A stretch of 15,426 nucleotides of DNA from Smittium mucronatum (lineage: Eukaryota > Kickxellomycota > Harpellomycetes > Harpellales > Legeriomycetaceae): positions 12,565-27,990 of the forward strand of contig LSSL01000711.1 in NCBI GenBank assembly GCA_001953115.1. Direction: 5' to 3'. Under the pieces are notes generated by a model. That model saw only the letters and a list, made by a program, of their open reading frames with translations, was not told the origin of the DNA and searched no databases. A program made the translations under genes and the position numbers. Of the stretch, positions 10,089-15,426 are shown piece after piece (positions within the stretch are counted from its first letter, which is position 1; each line of letters begins with the position of its first letter).

Positions 10089-10244
10089 CTGCTAAGTTTT
10101 TATAATATTATATTTTTTTATTTAAAAAAATATTAATTAGTGTTTCAGATTAATCAGGTAATTTTTTATAATTAAAAAATCTAAACTATAGTCACTAATA
10201 AGAATCAATAATAATTACGAATTTATTTCTTTTATAGCTTATTC

Positions 10245-10269
10245 ATCTAAATATAATTTGGATTTAGAT
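10245..10269. repeat. Hairpin ATCTAAAT/ATTTAGAT
   Basis: Perfect 8-bp arms with a 9-nt loop. Individually unremarkable at this composition, but one of several inverted repeats between 10.07 and 11.5 kb. Confidence 0.6.
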
Positions 10270-10600
10270 TTTTTATAAGTATTATGATCTAACTTATTCG
10301 ATATAAAATTTTGCTAGTTTTGAATTAGATTAAAATTATATTATTTAAATAAAATTTATAAGCGGAATTTCAAATAAAAAATATATATATGTAAAAAAAC
10401 ATGTTATTTAGGTTAATAAACCCTTTAATTCTTCGATAATTCAACTAAAAATCGGTTTTTATCAATTAAAATCAAACTTTTTCTTAATATAAAAAGTTTC
10501 CTAAATTTGTTAACTAAATTATACCTACACTAGATATAAATTTTTAAATTTAAAGATATATAATCCATTCATTTATTAAATTGGAGTTATCTGATTTCAC

Positions 10601-10683
10601 TTTTGATTTAATATATTCTTTTGGATTTCAAAATTTGAATGTGATTGCCAAATTTTAAAGCCATCACATTGAATAAATCAAAA
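10601..10683. repeat. Nested two-segment inverted repeat
   Basis: The outer arms TTTTGATTTA (10601-10610) and TAAATCAAAA (10674-10683) pair perfectly. So do the inner arms AATGTGAT (10638-10645) and ATCACATT (10663-10670). On the right the arms are 3 nt apart; on the left 27 nt lie between them, as if the left arm carried an insertion. Eighteen base pairs in total. Confidence 0.65.
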
Positions 10684-10710
10684 TTAAATATATAAAAAAA
10701 TATTATTTTG

Positions 10711-10746
10711 AGTATTCAACAATGTTTTATCATTGTTATAAATACT
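10711..10746. repeat. Bulged 13-bp hairpin, adjacent to the previous one
   Basis: AGTATT (10711-10716) pairs with AATACT (10741-10746), and AACAATG (10718-10724) with CATTGTT (10731-10737), around the loop TTTTAT. The bulge is 1 nt on the left and 3 nt on the right. The hairpin begins 27 nt after the nested inverted repeat. Confidence 0.7.
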
Positions 10747-10963
10747 AACCCTTAATATAGGATATTATATTAGTTGAGATAATAAAATTATATTCATTTT
10801 TCTATAACTCCTTAATTAATCCCAAATTAACCTCTACTGTTTAATGTTTTATTATCAGAAAACATTTACACGATTAAATAAGCTCAATAAAACAATTTCC
10901 AGCTTCAAAATATAAAAATAAAAATTGAAGGGTAATTTTTCATAAAAACTTATACTAGGTCGA

Positions 10964-10989
10964 TTTTTTTTTTTTTTCGAAAAAAAAAA
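10964..10989. repeat. T14-CG-A10 homopolymer palindrome
   Basis: Fourteen T, then CG, then ten A. The inner 22 bp (10968-10989) are a perfect palindrome centred on CG. Such tracts are stiff, exclude nucleosomes and can extrude as cruciforms (established knowledge of poly(dA:dT)). Run lengths may carry sequencing error. Confidence 0.85.
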
Positions 10990-11212
10990 CTTATTGAGAA
11001 ATTTTTTTGTAATTGTTTTGTGAAGAAGCATAAAGAATGATTTTAAAGGGGTTTTTTAGTGGCAAAAATTCCGTTTCTGATATTCTCGGAATTTTTAGTA
11101 GTAATTATTTAATGCAAAAATAAAACATATCGAATTTTTAAGGTGGAAAATAATATGACTTGATATTCAAATAGAATATAATATTCAATAAATTTGTAGC
11201 TTATTAACCCAA

Positions 11213-11233
11213 AAAATTTAAAATTTAAAATTT
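11213..11233 (+). repeat. Tandem AAAATTT x3
   Basis: Three perfect 7-bp units, followed by AAAT. A minor AT microsatellite. Confidence 0.85.
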
Positions 11234-11472
11234 AAATAATTTTTTTTATAAAAAAAATTATGAATCAATTACAATAAATTCAAACAAAAACTCAATTTAA
11301 ATTTTAAAAAATTTAAACCTGATAGATAAATTTTATGTGTATTATTTGAATCAAAATAAGTTATTTTGGTTTTATTTTTAATTCTCCGAATCCATATGTA
11401 GAATATACACACATATATCTAACTTCCGAATTTTTTAAGAGTAATATACATAAAAAAAACTAGTAAATAAGC

Positions 11473-11496
11473 TTTAAAATCCTCTTCGATTTTAAA
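11473..11496. repeat. Hairpin TTTAAAATC-CTCTTC-GATTTTAAA
   Basis: Perfect 9-bp arms around a 6-nt loop that includes CTCTTC. It has the longest single uninterrupted mixed-sequence stem I found in the AT-rich block. Confidence 0.75.
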
Positions 11497-12652
11497 TATT
11501 CTAAAATTAGATCATGTCAAAGAATATGATATTTTCAAAAAATATAATCTGAGAAAAGATGTTAAATTTTACGGGAAGAAAACTTTTTATAAAAAAATTC
11601 TATTCCTCCATTTCTTTTTTTCTAAAGTATTTCATCCATATCCCTTTTTCTAAAAAATCAAGAAAAAAATGGTCAAAAAATAAAAAGAAAATTTAAATTT
11701 AATATAAAAAATTTATTAATAAAAATTTCTTATTAAAAATTATTATTATTATCAATCAATTTTTTGAAAATATTGGGAAAATAATAATATGGATTTTATA
11801 AATAAAAGAAACCTTATTTTTTCTAAATAAATAGTTTAGTATGTTTAATTAAAAAAAGCAATATTTAGTTATATATAATTAAAATGATGTTGAAAGGTAA
11901 AATTTAAAATCTTAAATTTAGCGCAAAAAATTCTAATTCAGAAAAATTATAGTGCTTTTAAGAATAAGAAATATTTCAATATTATATTTTAAATCCACCG
12001 AATTAAATAAACTAACATAGTCTTAGTTCTAAAAATAAATATAATCGATTTAAATTTTAATAGGCATATATTTATAATTATATGGATATTTTTTAAAATA
12101 AAATTAACTGTCGAGAGCATTTTAAACTTATTGAATAAATACCATGTAGTTTGAATTATTACGATATTGAAACTTTTTGTATAGTGCTTAACAAAAATCA
12201 ATGTTTTTATTTTTTAAATCTGATTTATTACATTATTTTTCAGCCGAATCGTATCATAGTTTATATGAATCTTAATCAAGGTGATTAATATTGGATAAAT
12301 TTCCCTTTGAAATTATTATGGAGTTTTTTCCATTTTTGAAGTCTATAGCAACTGGAATCACTCATATTTGAAGGAAAAATTAATATAAATTAATGAATTT
12401 TAGGAATTTTTTTTAGAGATGGCCGTGGTTGGAGTAAATTTTATTTGAAAAATATATCAATAAAATAAAAATAGGCTAAGAGTTGTTTAATTTGATTTCT
12501 TTTTTTGAAAAGATAATTCATGGTCGAATTATTCTTATTTAAGCTAAGAATTTTTTGAAATAAATCCTATTTAATAGATGATTACTTGTTTTTGACCATT
12601 TTTGAATAAAAAAATGCTTAAAACTAGTTTTTTTCTAAATATTTCAAATTAG

Positions 12653-13006
12653 AGGTTATTATTGTCGAGTGAAACCATTTCCAAGCACTACAGCATTTAC
12701 AGACAGTTTTTTCTCAGTTTAACCAATAATTAGGAGGATATTGGCAGAGAAAATCCATTTTTGAGAGAATTAGTGGTTTTCATAAATAAATTTTGAAATT
12801 TTTTGTGGTTAAGTTTGGATATGTTTAAGAAAACATATGGTAAATGAAGCCATAGTCGATGTAATTTTGGATCGAGAGAAATCCCTTTTTAAAATTGTAA
12901 TAAATCCAAATATTCATGAAGAGAATATTTTTCTGTTGAGGATGAATTTGGTTTGATTCATTTTTTTTGTGTGTATTCTTTTGGAGAAGAGATATCTTAT
13001 ATGAAA
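12653..13006 (+). pseudogene. Possible decayed coding segment in a G-skewed island
   Basis: By hand count 12361-13020 has about 25% GC with G twice as common as C (about 109 to 54), unlike the surrounding DNA. One plus-strand frame from 12653 reads as protein-like segments (for example LSSETISKHYSIYRQF, EDIGRENPFLRELVVF, REYFSVEDEFGLIHFF). It is broken by stops at 12731, 12794, 12845, 12890, 12917 and 13007. A second frame is open at 12813-12953. No family is recognised and no intact gene exists here. It may equally be noncoding DNA with a strand bias. Confidence 0.2.
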
Positions 13007-15426
13007 TAAAGGTTTAAAGAATCTTCATTTTTAATTCGGAATTGCTTTTAATTTTTTTTATTTTTGAGAGAAATCTAATTTTATTCTCACATAGATTATT
13101 TTTTTTATAAATGTAATATACTAGTTGCTATTGAATAGTTTTATAACCCATTTTTATTCTATGTTAGTTATTTTTTAGACTATTTTATATTTAATCAGAG
13201 CTTAATCAATGATATATAGATTTAATTCATCATAATTTTAAACTGAATCTATTTTGATTTTTCTTTTGAGTGACACATTTCATTAATTTTTTAAAGGGAA
13301 ACTCATTTTAAATTTAACGGATTTTTTTTGATATTTTATTTAATCAATTTTTTTCTTGATCCATTTTATTTTATTTTTTAAATTAAAATAAATTTAAATC
13401 CGATACCGATATGTTTTTGGTTATCACCACATTTTTACTTAATTAACCATTTTATTTTACGAATAATAGGTTTAAATTTAAATATATAACACCTTTATTT
13501 AATAATACTTTATTATGCAAAATTTACTTGTGTTTCGGAGTTCTCTACTAGTTAAAGGATTATTTTTTGTATTTTCAGTAATAAAATAATATATTTTACA
13601 ACTTTTTTTAAAAAATTATACTTGTGAGATAGATATAAATACCAATTATTTTTAAAATACTAAATATAAATCTCTAAATTCCTGTTTTTTAAAACTTCCA
13701 TTGAACCCAGCCTATATTTTTCATGTTATATTGTTTTTAGATTTTTTATGAAATTTTTTAAAGCTAAATATTTAAAAAAATTAATTGAGAATAATAAAAA
13801 ATTCCATTTCACTTTTAATTATATGAAAGGTTTAAATCTAATTCTCCTCTCGTTTATAAAATTTTTGAAAACAAAAATTTATGTGAAAATGCTTAAAATC
13901 CTTGAAATTCTTTCAATTAATTATTTATATCTCATAGAGTTAGTTTTTTATTTTTTCGCTTTTTACAAAAAAAAACTAGTTAATTTAAAATTATTATCTT
14001 AATTCTAATTAAATTTATTTAAGATTCATAGATTCAAGTTAATTTTTTTGATTTTTTTTCAACATTTTAATTTCGCTAAGTATCACAATGTTGGTCAATA
14101 AATTGATCCCCACCCAATATAACTATATATATTATTTATTAACCATTTAAAAAATTAAATAATAATAATCTCAAATTTAAAAACATGAAAATTTAATTAA
14201 AAAATATACATATATTCAAACAATGTATCCATATAACGATATTAAAGAAGATAAGGCGTTTATAAATAAATATTTAATCTTTCAATTGAATGTTTCAATT
14301 TTAAAAATTCAAATGTTAATATTTATTGGTCAAATTTTTGAGATTTTAATTGTGAAAAGTAGCATGAATTTAAGAATTTTTTTTCCAAAACCAATGGATT
14401 TTTTATGGTTCCCAAATATTACAGTGAGAAATTTGGTGATAAAAAATCATGTAAAGTAAATCGAATGGAAGTTATTTATGGCATATTTTATGTTATTTTT
14501 TTTTTAAACATTTAGTTGCGTTAGAGACAGTTATATAGCAAATAAATGTAATATCGTTTTTTATCCTTGATTTTTTTGCGAATCTACACTATTATTAACC
14601 AATATATAATATTATTAAAAAATAAAAGAAACTTAGTTTACTTATAAAGAAATAATATAATTATCATAAAAATAGTCAAATTTATATTAATTTAATATAT
14701 ATTTTTAAAATTTCATAATCATTAATAATTCCGAAAAAGAAATTAAATATCATTGAAATGATACTGTATAATAAATATTATGGATTATTATTTAGTATTT
14801 TAAAGTAAAAAACATTTAAATTAATCAAAATATATCTTTCCCAAATACAGCTTCGAAAAAATGGTGATCAAATAAAAAAAATGATTTAAATTTTAAAAAA
14901 TGGAAAAAGAATATAATTTTAATAAATTAATTTAATAAAAAAAGGTTATATAATAAATTTCGACCAATTTAAGCCAAGTTCCACTATATTGTGCACATTT
15001 CAAACATAATAAACAAAATTCAACCATTTTAAATCACTTATTTAATTTTGAATATTTGTACCTATCAAATCTTTAAAATTTTTATGTAAATTTCTACCAA
15101 TCTTAAAAGAGATCAATCGAAAACGCAGGGGTCAATGCAAAAAATTTCATTTTAATGTTTTTTCTATACAACCAATTTAGATACATTATTATAATTTTAA
15201 TGTGGTATAAAGCTCAATTATAGGATTAACGTAAAATATAGCATATTATTTGAATCTTCAGCTTTAACAAATGAAAAATAAATATCCAGTGAAATTAAAC
15301 TTTAAACTTTCTGAGCTCGAATTTGTGCTTCACTCCCATTATTCAAAATTATCTATTTCAATTTTCTAGATTTTTAATATATCCAATAATCATAAATATA
15401 ATTTTTTAATGGTAGATCGAATCAAA

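Larger units (their letters stand above)
5900..15426. other. Gene-free, extremely AT-rich block (at least 9.5 kb); candidate regional centromere
   Basis: GC is about 15-20% in most lines I counted, and about 5% at 11701-11760, against about 40% in the flanking genes. No conserved protein domain, tRNA, rRNA, transposase or long repeat is visible on either strand. The longest ORFs (62-84 codons, at 5962-6150, 11989-12201, 13748-14002 and 14223-14459) are low-complexity. At this composition a stop is expected about every ten codons, so one or two ORFs of 70 or more codons are expected by chance. CpA and TpG remain common, unlike RIP-mutated DNA. Long AT-rich gene-free tracts in fungi include regional centromeres and isochores. 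The block has no right edge in this window. Confidence 0.75.

Noticed and set aside
5962..12201. Minus-strand ORFs of 62 codons (5962-6150) and 70 codons (11989-12201)
   Set aside because: Length within chance expectation, no conserved motif, and AT-driven residue composition.
8858..12812. 16-bp exact match AATTTTTTGTGGTTAA at 8858-8873 and 12797-12812
   Set aside because: At this base composition about two exact 16-mer matches are expected by chance across the block, so it does not show a dispersed repeat.
13748..14459. ORFs of 84 and 78 codons in the AT-rich block
   Set aside because: Their composition is K/N/I/L/F low-complexity, with no motif. Given about one stop per ten codons and roughly 19,000 codons read over six frames, one or two such ORFs are expected by chance.
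5900..15426. Mitochondrial DNA insertion, tRNA genes or telomere repeats in the AT-rich block
   Set aside because: I saw no mitochondrial protein segments, no B-box-like GGTTCGAATCC with a cloverleaf, and no tandem G-rich telomere unit.
1..15426. CRISPR arrays, bacterial operons or phage genes
   Set aside because: The intron-bearing eukaryotic genes and absence of regularly spaced repeats rule these out.

Overview
This window looks like nuclear DNA of an ascomycete fungus. The evidence is a class I histone deacetylase of the Rpd3 subclass with small spliceosomal introns (63-116 nt, GT..AG, one with a TACTAAC branch site) and a CHY/CTCHY/RING ubiquitin ligase of the Pirh2 family. The deacetylase is ascomycete-like in detail ([26 protein letters not shown]). 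Its C-terminal tail of more than 270 residues recalls filamentous-ascomycete RpdA more than S. cerevisiae Rpd3 or S. pombe Clr6. Coding GC is about 40% by hand count. I cannot name the genus: coding GC is high for Pneumocystis, and the protein is too diverged from Clr6 for Schizosaccharomyces.

Layout. (1) 1-2214, minus strand: the Rpd3-type deacetylase, four exons, 3' end outside the window. (2) 2215-4571: a 2.36-kb divergent intergenic region of ordinary composition (about 35-38% GC) with a TATA-like element, a GC-rich 15-bp direct repeat, and HSE-, E2F- and CCAAT-like words. (3) 4572-5541, plus strand: the Pirh2-like E3 ligase, probably two exons, 281 aa. (4) 5542 to about 5900: its 3' flank, where composition begins to fall. 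(5) About 5900-15426 (at least 9.5 kb, running off the window): a block of roughly 15-20% GC, locally near 5%, with no gene, tRNA or recognisable transposon. The longest ORFs there (62-84 codons) are about what chance gives at this composition.

The two genes are divergently transcribed. Both are regulators (chromatin deacetylation; ubiquitylation), but nothing shows that they share a pathway. The most interesting object is the AT-rich block. It begins within about 200 bp of ordinary DNA, lacks obvious long repeats, keeps CpA/TpG (so is not typical RIP debris), and contains scattered inverted repeats plus one G-skewed, GC-richer island that may be a decayed gene. A gene-free regional centromere of the AT-rich, repeat-poor type is my leading hypothesis. 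An AT isochore or a decayed accessory segment are the alternatives. No finding here proves centromere function.
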